Of a stretch of 64,000 nt of DNA, positions 11,501-23,140 are shown piece by piece (the stretch's first letter is position 1; the number at the start of each line of letters is the position of its first letter). The DNA lies in NCBI GenBank assembly GCA_013399855.1, contig VXAY01004333.1, positions 1 through 64,000 of the forward strand, read 5' to 3'. Below the pieces are notes generated by a model. The model saw only the letters and a program-made list of their open reading frames with translations, made no database searches and was not told where the DNA came from. A program made the translations under genes and the position numbers. This DNA comes from Oxyruncus cristatus (lineage: Eukaryota; Chordata; Aves; Passeriformes; Cotingidae).

Positions 11501-14500
11501 TTCCTTTTAATATTTTTTTTCTTTATTTCCTTTTTTTCTTTATTGCAGGATAACGCCAGGCAGAAATATACTGAACTTGTCTCAAGTCTGGTCTCTGCAG
11601 AATCTGCTAGCCAGAAGAAAGATGCTTCTCCAGAAGAGGGCAGGCATGATGGCTATGAAACATTAATAGTTACTACCAAAAACAATATCACAAAGATAAT
11701 GTTTAACCGACCTGATAGGAAAAATGCCATCAACCATCAGGTAAAGAAATTAACTTGGGAGGATTAATGATTTTTTTTCTTTCCTGGGTAAACTATTGGA
11801 ATTTTAAAGAATCCTCACTATAGGTTAAGTGGAACTGACTGAAGCATGGTGGTCTGAATTTTATGAGGGGCTGGTATCCTGACTCCAATGACAACCTAAG
11901 GAATAAATATCCAGTACAAAATGAAATCATTCAGCTAAAATTTTACAGATTAGGCTTTTTTGTGTCCCTTGATTTCATTGGGACTTAATATAGGATTATG
12001 GTGTCCACTAAACTAAAATGTCAAACTGCAGGAAGACTGGCCTGTTTTGTGCATGCAAGATTTGAATGTAATGTGTGTAATGAAGCATTTGCGCAGTGTT
12101 TGGCTCTGCACTGTTGCATGCATGTGTAGGTAATCTTCCATTTCCCACAGTTATCTTCGTGACTAAGTCCATCATGTTGGAAGCATAAGGATCATCCTGT
12201 TTAACCACTGCAAAGATACCAGGACTAGGGTCTTTGCCCCACTGCTGCTAACTTTTTAGTATGTTATTTTGCCCACTTAAACTGCTTCTCAAGTTTTAAA
12301 ATTAGCTTCCAGTCAGTGTTTGTTTACCAAAGGACCTTAGTTTGTCCTTTAGATTTGCACTGGAATTTTTGGATATTGCAAGCATGTGTCTTTATGGTCA
12401 GAAGTACCTCACATGTAATACTTCACTTTCTGTGCATGCAAAATTTTTCGGTACTTTAAAGGTTCATAGTTAATCTGTCTCTTGAGTTCCTTGTTGTCAC
12501 TGTCAATCTCATTGTTATGTTCTTTTGCAGCATCACATTTGTGCTTTGTTGATTTTCCTTTTATGCAGATGTACAGAGAAATTATTAGAGCACTTGAAGA
12601 AGCTGGAAAAAATGATTCCACCATAGCAGTTATTACTGGTATGTTTTATATTATACCATAGTATAGTATTGACATGAACTATCTACATGGATCTAGGCTA
12701 AGACTGAATTGTATAAGTGAGGAAATTCTGTCTTTTGTTACAGACCAAAGATTTTCCAAAGTGTTTTGGCAAAATTACTTCAAGGTGGCGTTTTGAATTC
12801 TTTAGCAAGCTTGCTGTTACATCAAAATATGTTCCTCAGATGTTATGGACATGGAATGCTCCTAAGGGCTTTATTACTTTTGAGTAGCTGATATATTTGT
12901 TCCACAGCGTGTTTGTTACTGCTTTTGGAGTTCATTGGTATGAGTTTGGTCAATTTTCTCTATCTCTGTGATACGTTTGGAACACACTAAAAACAAGCAT
13001 CTGGAATCCTGTACTGGCACAGCCAGTAGAAAGTTTACAGTTCGTATTTACTGATGATCATCAGAAAAAAATGGTATTTCTTGTTGATTTTTTTTTTATT
13101 GTGGCTGCCATAGGAAAGGATTGGCAGGGAAGCTGCAACCTGGCTGAGCTGTGAACATCCCTGTCACCAATGTGTGCAGCTGGATGACTGCAGCAATAGT
13201 GTGGAAAGGGCAGCCCAAACTCATGCTGCCTGTGAAGTCCAGCTACTCTGGGGACACGTCCTTTGGGTTTTCTAGAGGTCTCTTTTGGTCTGTCCCTTAT
13301 GCTGACGGAACAGCACGGTGGTGAGGACAGTCAGGGACAGAAGGACTGAGGGCAGGCAGTGCCTGTCTGGCCCATCCTCATTGCAGATATGTATGTCTTT
13401 TTAGGAAATAAGGCAAAACTTGAGCTTTGGCTGGCATCTTAGTAGTGTGAATTCAAGGTGAATTTGGGCTTTAACCTGTTTACTTTGAGGTAGTTGCATG
13501 CATATTTATCTCCACTGTCTGCTTTACCAGTACCTGGTTCCCATTCCCAGGCTGCTGGATTTCCTTTCAGTAGCAATGACTGGGCACCACAGCCCTTACA
13601 AAATGAAAAGGGTAGTTCACACAACTGGAATGTCTGAGTAAATAGCAAACACCTCTGCACAAACCTTTCTATTGCATTTTACATAGTGAATAAGAGCACT
13701 GCAGTGTAAAGTAATGGCTGTGCCAATGCGTGAAAGGTCCCATACTGTGAATGTCCTTATAGAATATGGGATGATTTAGACAATTAAGTCATGCAGTCTA
13801 GCCTTAAAAGGCTCCATGATTTTTTGGTGGCACCTCAAACTGACTTACACATTCACTAACAGGTTATCTGTTTCTTGCTGAAGAATCCATCTTCCAGTAC
13901 AATGAATTCAATGCAGTGCTGGCAGTCTTTTCTTTAGAATGCTATACCTTTTCCTAAATTGATCATAAAAAATGTGAAATTTCTGCCACATATTAAGTAG
14001 GCTGTTCTGCTTTTGATTCCTTCATCAGTTTGAAGGTGGAGGAAGGGAGATGCATCGACTTACATTTCCGTTATCCTGTTCAAAAAAAAAAGGATTCTCA
14101 CATGTGACTGTTAGAATGATTGCAAAATGACAGAAAAAAAGCCCTGAGGAAGCATGCAGAAAAAGAAACAAAATATTTTTCCATCAGATGCTGTTACAGA
14201 AAAAAAAAAAAATTCTGCCTCAGATATTTCACAGTTAGTATTCTTTGGCTTTTTACAGCCAAAGGATTTTTTTTCAGCAAATTGTCAGTCAAAACTTCTT
14301 TTTAGATCCCAGATGTCCTTTAAGATAGTGTGTATACTTTGAGGAAAATCTCTCCAATTGCTTAATAATATTAGACACTTAGTATGAAATCTCTTTTGTA
14401 AATCTAATAAATGAAAGCTTCTCTTACCTACTCAGAAATCATTGGTGCATTTACCTATATGTGTTCCCTACAGGAAATGGAGACTACTATAGTAGTGGAA

Positions 14501-17500
14501 ATGACCTGAATAATTTTGCTAATATCCAACCTAGTGAAATGGAGAAGATGGCAAAAGATGGAGCAGTATTACTCAAGTAGGACATCTTGGTTTCATATAT
14601 GTATAAGTTACTGTAATGGGTTAAATGTAATTTGCAGGCTTTGTTAGAAAACACAACTGCAGGGATCCAGTTATGCTACTATTCATCTATTTAGATGACT
14701 GTGTCCAAGGGCTCACCACGTGCATTAACACAGAGATCATGTGGGAGGAATTGTATGAAATAAATGAGATTAATATTAGAAATCTTTTTAAGTACAGTGA
14801 TGCTAAAGACTTAATTTCATTTTTTAGTCTCCGAAGTACATGCAGATATAATGACAACATCAGTTTTAACTGTATATGAAAAAAATTGTGGGTTTTTTGA
14901 TATCCAACAGTGTCTACACTGGCAGGATATGTCAAACTCCTTCAGCGTCAGACTTCTTTTGAATAGAGACCAGCTGGAATGAACCTGTTCAAAATTGCCC
15001 AGTAATTCTGAGATCTTGGTTCCATCTTTAAGTGAATTTATCTGTTAAACTAATTTGTTTTCTCAGACCAAGTTGGTCAGAGGTATCATCTAACACAGAG
15101 GTTTTGGGGACAAGTAGCATGTTTCTTTTTTCCCTACTTGAGCAGATTTTGTCTTCTCTTTTATTTCTGTGTGTGATGACTGCATTTGGGAGATGCTTGC
15201 AAGTTGGATTGTTCCCTCAGGCACTTGTATTTGATGGAAAAGCTAAAATACACAGAAACCAAATGCTTCTTATTTATATTTTAAAGATGAACTGCAAGTA
15301 AAGTATTCAGCTTTTACTTAGACAAGCTGTCTGTGGATCACAGTTGCCCCTTGAAGAGATAATGATGCAGTGTGAACCTGTTTTGAAGCTGTTACTCAGT
15401 GGTACCTGGCAAGTGTTCCAGCCTGCCGTGCTTTATAGGGTATTCAGCACAATGCAGAGCCTCATGTGTACTTTATGGTCTTTAATTTTGCTCTTGTGAG
15501 AAGCCTGTGTTTGCTGTGCCGTTACTCTTACACAAACATAGTGCTTCATTACAGCTGATGCACAGAGGTGTCAGGGAACTGGAGTTCTTACAATACTGTT
15601 CACTTTTGGGAAGTGTTTTATTTTGAAACAAAAGGCTCTTTCTCAAACCTGTGCAGAAGAGCACCAGGGAATTCTGTGTTATGGTAGTATCACAATTTTG
15701 GTGCCTGTTGGGGCTTCGCTGCAGAACAGTCTGTGAAGGGAATGGCTGTCCCAGGGGTGGAGTTGGGATGGATGTGTAGGCAAAAGAGTGTTCTTGTTAG
15801 TGAGCTGTATTCAGTAACCATAGCTGAAGAGGAAAACACTTTCATAACTTGATTGCAGGAAGTAGGAAAGCTCTGCTGACATGTATATGTTTGATTCTTA
15901 GTTGCTAAAGAAGTGCAGGTGTTTCAGATAGTTCTTATTTGTCAGAATTCATTTCTGAAAGGGTCAAAACCATATGCTACGTAGTTTCTATCTAGCTCAT
16001 GGGTTTTGTTATCCAGTATCTAATCACGTGTTTTGGAAGTTGTTTCTATTGGATGAAAACCACTTGAGATGTCTCTTGCATCTTACATTTTCTCTTTTCC
16101 CTTCTCTCTAGAGAGTTTGTGGGTCATTTTATTGATTTTCCTAAACCACTGATTGCAGTGGTAAATGGCCCAGCTATTGGAATCTGTGTAACAGTCCTTG
16201 GGTTGTGTGACGTTGTCTATGCTTCTGACAGGGTAAGTACCTTGCATAGCTGATCCCAAGACAGTCTTTAAGCCTCTTTCTGTAGCAAATATTATTTGAT
16301 TTGGGGTAATCTTGGGAGAAAAGTCTAAATGCATTTTATATCACATCAGGAAACGCCTATATTAATTACAGGCACAGGGGTGCACCAGCCAGTGGTTAAC
16401 ATGCATTGAATTTCCCTGCTGTGGTTGTGGTCATCAAGTTACTGTCTCCAGTTTAGAGGATCTTTTCTAAGAGACTCTCTTCTATCATGATGTGAAATGA
16501 TGCTTGTAAGGTCACTTTCAGGTGTGAGAGGGGGAGCAAAAGTTTATTATGGAATGGAAATTCCGTAACTGGCTGAAGTGATCCATTACAGGATCACTCA
16601 CAGCCAATGCACTCCTGGCATATGCTTGTTTAATGTGTGTGATTTGTTCAGTCTATTCTGGTGCCTAGGTCTCTTTTTTTACTAGAGAAAATTGTTGGAT
16701 TCTCCCTCTTTCAGCCCCTCCCATCTGGTTTGTTTTTGCTACAGGGTGAACCTGTTGTTTCTTGTTCCTCAGTCTAACGAACAGACTGTTTTCATCCTCC
16801 CTTACAACAGCTGTAAATATGCTTAGCCATCAGCATACTTAGGCTATTAGATATAGCTCAGGTTTATCTTCACTCTCTCTGTCTTTTCTTTTTTTGAGCC
16901 GAGCAGCTGCAGTTTGTTCAGCTTTTCCTCGTGTGGCCTGCAGTCACATTCCTCTGGACTCCTTCCAGTTGTTCTGTGTCTCTTTAAGCACAGTGGTACA
17001 AACTGGACACATCATTCCAGCTCATGTCTTACTCATGCGAAGTGGAGCAGAAGAATTTCTCTGCATTCTGCAGACTGTATTTCTGTTTTGACATCCCATA
17101 TTGTTATTTGATTTACGTACTTATGATCTGATATAACACCTGCATCCCTTACTGTAAAGTTGCTAGTGAAACAGTTGTTCCTGTTGTGTAACATACTATA
17201 TACTAAGTTATTCCTGACAAACTTTAACTTATCTGTAATACACAGTGTCTTCTGACTTAGACCTCTCAATTTTATTAAGACTATTTGGAATTCTAATCAC
17301 CTCCCCCCAGCATAATATCTCCTTACAGCTGTAAGTTAGTATAGATTTAGTTGAAGTTTAATCCAAATAAGCATTAAATGTTTTGTCCTGTTAATATTAT
17401 CCTTCTTTTTTGAATGGCTTGAAATTCATACTTGAACTTCCTTTCACTGAGAGAGTCTGTTAGTACCTTCCTACCTGCACTGTTTCAGCTTTTGCTTGTC

Positions 17501-20500
17501 CCCTTGGTAACAGTTCTTGGAGTATTTCTGTAGGGTCTAACCTAACCTTTCATTTAGGTTATCCTTCATGAAAATTTTCCAATTAACTTCAAGGTTATGG
17601 AAGCTTTCTCCAAGGTAATTGTTCTCTGTTCTTCCCTTTCCAGACTTGTGAACTCCCATGCAGTAATATCATTCTCATCCAAATTACTACTTAATTTCAC
17701 ACTCTCCAGTAGTTCCATTGGAGTGCCTTAGGCATTGACTACCCACTCCAGAAATGGCCAGCTTTGCTATGTTCAGGATCTAGTTTTATTCTCAGCCAGG
17801 TATTCCCAGAGCAGATCATTATGAGCTGCTTTATGGGACATTGCACAGCCCAGTCTGACAACAGATCAGTTAATGTTGCCCTCTGCACGGGGTTTCGCTC
17901 CAGTTCATGGGACACCAGTTTGTCCCCCAGAATATTTAATCTCCCATTGCTTAAGCATGTCTAATGCCAGTCTGCATCCTGGCAGATGTTGTCTAGTCTT
18001 TTTGTACAGTGCTATAAATGTCACTTTCTTGCTAGGAAGTCTATTGGTCTGTCTTACCATGTAGCCTTCTGTAGTACAGTGAGGGATTCTTTTTCAATGA
18101 AGATTCATGAAGAGGATTCAAAACCTGCTTCAGTGAAAGCTCCTTTGGCAACTTTTGCTCTCTTTGTGATCAGTTCATATTTTTAAATGGAAATAAGGGA
18201 AGCATTTTGTCTTTCTTGCTTAGAGTTGATGTGAGTTGTCAAAACATAAAATTCTGCTGATCAGTTCTAACTTGCCATTATGGTATTATTTTGTGTCACC
18301 CCATGATGCATTTCTGGCACAGGCTCTTTTTAGATTTTCATAACATTAGAGGAAAGACAATTCAAGGACTTGAATTCTTCAGGAACAGAATAAACTTAGC
18401 GTGCCTTCAGAAGGGCAAAAATGCTTTTTACCTTTTAAGTTATTTGAAATATGTATTTAATGACTTCGGGCGGATGTGTTGTGAGCACCCTTTCTGTAAA
18501 GATTTTGCACGTGCATATTAGCTTCTCTAAGTGCTGTATTCAGATAATGTAACTTCATCACTGGGGTTGTTATGATGAGGAAATTGAATTACATAGACAA
18601 AGCCAACTCTTGAGTGCATGAAGAAGCAGTGTTACCAGATGACATTTAAAGCCTATCGTGGTAACAGTTCAAATGTGGGTTTGGTGAACTCTGTCACATT
18701 AGAAGCTTTAAAATGAAAACTAAATCCTAGTACTTTAATTCTGTGCTCTGTTGTAAGGTTTGCTTTATTTTGTTCTTTTTTTTTTTCCCCAGGCTACGTT
18801 TCACAGCCCATTTAGTCAACTTGGACAGAGCCCAGAAGGATGTTCCTCTTACCTGTTTCCAAAAATCATGGGCTTAGCCAAGGTAAGAATATCTGCACTA
18901 TCTATGGGGTCATCTGACCTTTGTGTGTTGGTATCTTCTGACTGTAGCAGCAGATGTGGTCATCTGTCCATAATCTTGTTTTCTCTGTCTACTCTAGAAA
19001 TAAGGAAACTAAATAACAGTAATTAAAAAAAAAAAGGGGGAAAAGGACAAGGGAGATGGCAGAATCTGAATTTTTTTTTTCTCAGAACAGCATAACTCCT
19101 TTCTCCTTCTTTTGATATCCCACAGAAAAATTCTGTGTAGTTTTAAATACTTATCTGATCCTGTGTGCTTTAATACAATGTATTTTTGTTGACCAGGGTT
19201 TAAATCTGTAAGGAGCAGAGTGAGTGCTTCATAAACATCCAAGTATCAAGAGTAGTCTGTTCAGTGAGACATAGCCTGCCAGTACATGTTCTAGAATTCT
19301 TGGAGTCACTGCAAAAGTGAACAAACACATTTGTGGTGAGGTAATTTCAGCTTACATCCTTGGAGCTCTGCTCAGAAAGACATGTACACGTTTACTGAAC
19401 AATAGGAACTGTAGGCCAGTCACCAGTGGCGTAGCCCAGGGCTTGGTACTGGGTGTAATACTTACTAACCTCTTCATTGTGGCCTGAATGATGGAAATGA
19501 GTACCCTGCTTGAGCAGGGGCTTTGGAGTAGTATCTGGAGGTTCCGTCCAACATCATCACTTGTGTGATTCTGTGTTCTTTTCAGAGGGCTGATTTTGAC
19601 GAACAAGAGAGTAAAACAAGTATCTCATGGAATTGTGTAGCTTTCCTGTCAGATTCCTCAAGTTTTATGTCTTGTTGAATCACACTGTCTACTTTTCTTC
19701 ACATAGGCAAGTGAGATGTTGCTTTTCAATAAAAAGCTGACTGCAGCAGAAGCCTGTGCCCAGGGACTTGTGACTGAAGTCTTCCCTGACAACAGTTTTC
19801 AGAAGGAAGTTTGGGCAAGATTAGAAGCTTATGCAAGCCTCCCAAAAAATGTCAGTATTTTAAATTTTTCTCTACCTTGTAAGCCTGTAGCACTCCCAGT
19901 TCTCTTGCCAAATCTGTCCTTTCACTTGGTTTCATTCCATCCTTAACTGAAATAATGAGGCTCAATATATTTTCCTTCAAGCATAGATCTGTCCCTCTGC
20001 CACTGGGAAACAAATACCTCTCTTCTACTCTGTCTGTGTCTAAGACAGTGCACTGTACACAGGGATTCAATGGCTGAAAAGCCTTCAAAATGAATTAATT
20101 AATCCATCTGTGCAGTCTTCCTGTGACTGCCTTGGATGCTTTCCCTTAGGTTTTTATTTTGGCAATAATTTATTTTTAAGAACCTTACCACGGGGTCTGC
20201 AGTGTTAACTGTACTGTGTGCACCCTGCGTGCTCAAGATGGCACTAGGTGACTTTAATTTTTGCTGAATTCAGTTATCCTGTTCGCTAGCTGAGGTTTTG
20301 CAAAACTACTTAAGTCACAATGGTATTAGGTCACATTGGACTAGAGGAGACACCCGTGCCAGCTGCTGATAATGTGGGTTCATTTGACACTGCAGACAGT
20401 GCAGTGGGTTTCAGTTCTTGTGGTGTCTGCTGTGATTATGAGCACTTAGTGGGGCTGCTGTTTTGCTTCCCATGAGCCTCCTCCACCTTATTAGCAGTTT

Positions 20501-20839
20501 TAGTAACTAAGTGCAATAAATACTTCCAGTGAAAAGGTTGACTATAAGCTAAGAGGTGCAATATTAATACAACTGGATTAAGATTCCAGTGTGGGTTTTG
20601 TGTTATTTTCTGAAACTTTAAATTAAAGTGTAGAAAAAGTATAGAATACTTAAATTCCTAATGTTCCTCTCTTCCTCCTCCAGTCCTTGGCAGTGTCAAA
20701 ACAACTGTTACGAAGTATGGAAAAGGAGAAGCTCCATGCAGTCAACAGTAAAGAGTGTGAAGTCCTGACAGAGAGGTGGTTGTCTGATGAGTGTGTAAAT
20801 GCTATTGTCAGCTTCTTTCAGAAGAAATCAAAACTCTAA
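8378..20839 (+). CDS. ECI2: ECI2, enoyl-CoA delta isomerase 2 (ACBP-isomerase fusion), nine coding exons
   Basis: Converts 3-enoyl-CoAs to trans-2-enoyl-CoAs so that unsaturated fatty acids can enter beta-oxidation, in peroxisomes and mitochondria. Exons: 8378-8540, 9829-9927, 11549-11740, 12569-12638, 14474-14576, 16112-16232, 18793-18882, 19707-19850, 20684-20839; all GT-AG and phase-consistent. From the ATG at 8418 it encodes 365 residues (human about 394 with its transit peptide). Residues 6-87 form an acyl-CoA-binding domain (KKDPGN, YALFKQATEGP, KAKWDAW). Residues 97-365 form the crotonase-fold isomerase, with SGND (169-172), GPAIGICV, and [10 protein letters not shown] carrying the predicted catalytic Glu251. 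The C terminus SKL is a PTS1 peroxisomal signal. The first base of exon 2 completes a codon from an upstream exon that I could not locate, so the mitochondrial presequence is missing from this annotation. A poly(A) signal lies at 20887. Confidence 0.97.
9360..9460 (-). mobile_element. Old, degenerate CR1-like fragment
   Basis: The segment TTGGTCCAACGCCCTTGCTC and what follows resembles the complement of the CR1 3' region (typically TGGTCCAACCCCCCTGCTC). Strongly diverged; lies in an ECI2 intron. Confidence 0.4.
9829..9927 (+). CDS. ECI2: ECI2 exon 3 (ACB domain)
   Basis: Thirty-three codons, phase 0 at both ends. Carries [12 protein letters not shown] and the ACBP signature [11 protein letters not shown]. 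Confidence 0.96.
11549..11740 (+). CDS. ECI2: ECI2 exon 4 (ACB-isomerase linker)
   Basis: Sixty-four codons, phase 0. It finishes the ACB domain ([12 protein letters not shown]), crosses a charged linker ([10 protein letters not shown]) and starts the crotonase fold ([13 protein letters not shown]). Confidence 0.96.
12569..12638 (+). CDS. ECI2: ECI2 exon 5
   Basis: Seventy nt after TTATGCAG, reading [20 protein letters not shown]; ends one base into the next codon. Confidence 0.95.
14474..14576 (+). CDS. ECI2: ECI2 exon 6 (SGND motif)
   Basis: Reads [15 protein letters not shown], a loop that shapes the acyl-CoA thioester/oxyanion site in this family. Ends two bases into a Lys codon. Confidence 0.96.
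16112..16232 (+). CDS. ECI2: ECI2 exon 7
   Basis: Reads [20 protein letters not shown] and [20 protein letters not shown]; contributes a conserved oxyanion-hole strand and helix. Ends in phase 0. Confidence 0.96.
16895..17300 (-). mobile_element. Ancient CR1/L3-like LINE fragment in ECI2 intron
   Basis: The plus strand contains diverged matches to the complement of the CR1 coding end: GTTTGTTCAGCTTTTCCTCG, then CCTCTGGACTCCTTCCAG, then ACTGGACAC and a GTATTTCTG block, in the order found in CR1. Divergence is far higher than in the other copies here. Confidence 0.45.
18793..18882 (+). CDS. ECI2: ECI2 exon 8 (catalytic Glu)
   Basis: Thirty codons reading [20 protein letters not shown] and onward. 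The Glu in SPEG aligns, from family knowledge, with the catalytic base of yeast Eci1 (Glu158). Confidence 0.96.
19405..19590 (+). mobile_element. Degenerate CR1 fragment in ECI2 intron
   Basis: Starts like internal CR1 coding sequence (GCCCAGGGCTTGGTACTGGG) and passes into the 3' tail (GAGCAGGGGCTTTGGAGTAG, ending TGTGTGATTCTGTGTT), so it carries an internal deletion as well as mutations. Confidence 0.6.
19707..19850 (+). CDS. ECI2: ECI2 exon 9
   Basis: Forty-eight codons including [20 protein letters not shown], the helical region after the active site, ending at AAAAAAT/GTCAGT (a weaker donor). Confidence 0.96.
20684..20839 (+). CDS. ECI2: ECI2 terminal exon with PTS1
   Basis: Fifty-one codons plus TAA at 20837-20839. 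Reads [19 protein letters not shown] residues and [20 protein letters not shown]; the last three residues SKL are a canonical peroxisomal import signal. Confidence 0.97.
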   Translation, partial: SLAVSKQLLRSMEKEKLHAVNSKECEVLTERWLSDECVNAIVSFFQKKSKL

Positions 20840-20886
20840 TCTTCACCAGTAGAATCTGCACCGTCTGGCAATCTACCCTTATCATT

Positions 20887-20892
20887 AATAAA
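20887..20892 (+). terminator. ECI2: ECI2 poly(A) signal
   Basis: AATAAA 48 nt after the stop codon, giving a very short 3'UTR ending near 20910. Confidence 0.85.
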
Positions 20893-20909
20893 CTTTCTCT
20901 TCAAATAAT

Positions 20910-22890
20910 AATTCTTAATACCTTCTGATGTGGTATCTTTCCATTCTCAGTACTGGGTTAAAACTGGTTCATAAAATTAATACAATGTTATGTGCCTTGG
21001 ATATGTTATGGAAATTTAGGTTGGGGGAAAAAAGGTTCGCTATTCTGTAGGCATCAGTGGTGTTTCTGAACAATACTAAAGCAGATGGTCTTCCAAAAGA
21101 AACAACAAACTCAATAGTACCCTATTTTGATAGCTCTTCAGTAATTATGAATGATTCTTTTTATTCATCTGTGGGGAAAGAAATACTATATTAATGAAAA
21201 AATAAATAGAAATATTTAATTACTGCTGTGCTTATTGTTCCTTTTGTAAAACATCCTCAGTGAGAGGAAATGCAGTTCCTGGGAGGCATATTAATACAAT
21301 AGTCTTACAAAAAAGTATTCACTTGACTTCGTGTTCATCGCAAAGATGTTTGTTTTGAGCTTCATGGGTCTAATCTTCAATATATTTTTCTATTAATTCC
21401 TTTTCTGTGAAAAAGTGTGATGTGTTTTCTTTCCTCAAGGAAAAATGCAGCCATTGATAACCTGTTGATGGATGAAATAACAGAAACAGGGTTCCTTTGA
21501 TCAGTAGATGCCAACATGCCTCTTACATCAGGGAGAGATGAACCATTACTCTCCATCAGTAATAGGAATAAAACAACATTACCTCTAGGGAATGGAACTC
21601 CTGTGTGGTTTTAGTTAACTCTTTGAAAAGTTGAATCATTGTCTCAGATCACTTAGGAATTTCACTTCAGAACTTTTATCTTCACATATTCATTATCATC
21701 ATTCGTGTAATTTCTTCAGTATACTCTCTATACTCTGGTGTTGGTTTTTGTTGTTAATGAAGTAGAATACAGCAGGGAGGGAGATTTTTGCTTGGCTGTT
21801 TTTCTTTTATTGGTACTGGGGTTTCCAATTCAGGACTGCAAGAACCTCATCAGTACTTTCAAGTACAAACAACAATTCTTGAGCACCACATATTCTGATC
21901 TATGGGAAATGCTTATGCAGATTGAAAACTTCAACCTGAACTTTTAAAAATTCACTTCCTTGTTTTCCCTAGCTACATGTGCATATAATGGTATCTCCAG
22001 TTTCTATCCCTCATGAGAATGAGGGATAAAAAATATGCTCACCTTAAGATTTAATGATGTGTAGAGTTTTATATTTTTCAGCCAGTAAAATACCTATGGC
22101 AAATGTATTTTTTACCTGGTAGTTTAGACAAAAGTAGTATAACTAATCTTACAGATATGAAATAAGGAATTCTTCACCTGCTTATATGAAGGTTAATTTA
22201 AAAATCTGCAGAGGATCTGCATAATTAAAAAATAGAAATTAAAGTATTTACAGAAATTCCATGGAGTTTGTAACAGCATAACTAAAAATAGGTAACAAAA
22301 CAATTTCTAAGTTGCTACAATTTGCGTTGAAGGGCTATTTTTGTTGTCTCACAGCACTGCTGAATGTTGTTCTTTTTTGACATTTTAAGTGATGAGATTT
22401 GTGGAACATTTTAAAACATTTTTTTAAAAAGTATGTGAGCAACAAAAGGGCAGAAGCTAACCTCTGATCTTACTGTTCCATTAGCCCTGATCTTCTAAAG
22501 CTGTGTGACTTTTGTGACACAAGGACAGCATACTTTATTTTATCAATGTCTACCATTGTAGAAGAAGTAAAAGAAGGTATAGTTAAGTACATAAAATTCT
22601 GCAGTAATAGAACAAAACATAGTCTGCATTTCTCAAGGACAAACAGTATCAAACCGATCTAATTTCCTTCATTAGTGCGCCTGGCTTGGTGTAGAAGCAG
22701 ACAGCAGTGCTCGTAATTTGACTTCAGTAAGGCTTTTGTGCTGTTCTGCTATGCAGCTGCTGTAAACAATTCCAGGAAATGGGATCTAGATTAAATCACA
22801 ATTGTAGGGTTGTAGAATTGGCTGAAACACTCTACTAAGAAGTAGTCATCAGGTTATCAAAGTGAGAGGGCATAGACTGGCATCTGACAG
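20910..22890. other. Intergenic, AT-rich
   Basis: Sequence downstream of ECI2 without recognisable coding content. The only structured element seen is the hairpin at 22005-22028. Confidence 0.6.
22005..22028. repeat. Perfect 10-bp-arm hairpin with GAGA loop
   Basis: TATCCCTCAT and ATGAGGGATA are exact reverse complements separated by GAGA, which fits a GNRA tetraloop if transcribed from the plus strand. No gene is known here, so a role is unproven. Confidence 0.75.
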
Positions 22891-23140
22891 GAATCAGAAC
22901 AGTTTGGGCAGGAAGGGACCTTTAAAGATCATCTAGTTCCAACCGCCCTGCAATGAGTAGGGACACCTTCAACTAGATCAGGTTGCTCAGAGCCCCATCT
23001 TAACACGACCTTGAATTTTGCAGCACGTTCCGGTGTTTCACCACCCTCATTGTAACAGAGTTTGTTTTATAGCTAAACCTGCCCTCCTTCAGTCTAAAAC
23101 CATTAACCCTTGTCATATCGCAGCAGGCCCTTCTGTTAAA
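22891..23140 (-). mobile_element. CR1 LINE 3' end
   Basis: The plus strand shows the complement of the CR1 tail: TTTAAAGATCATCTAGTTCC, then AGGTTGCTCAGAGCCCCATC, then CACCACCCTCATTGTAACAG. Moderately diverged and truncated at its 5' end. Confidence 0.85.

Noticed and set aside
13104..13400. GC-richer island inside an ECI2 intron
   Set aside because: No splice-bounded open frame and no repeat family recognised; composition alone is not enough.
14243..14266. 8-bp-arm inverted repeat (CTTTGGCT / AGCCAAAG)
   Set aside because: Arms of this length are expected by chance many times in 64 kb.
18560..18660. C-box-like ATGATGA as a possible intronic snoRNA in ECI2
   Set aside because: No matching D box and terminal stem at a suitable distance.
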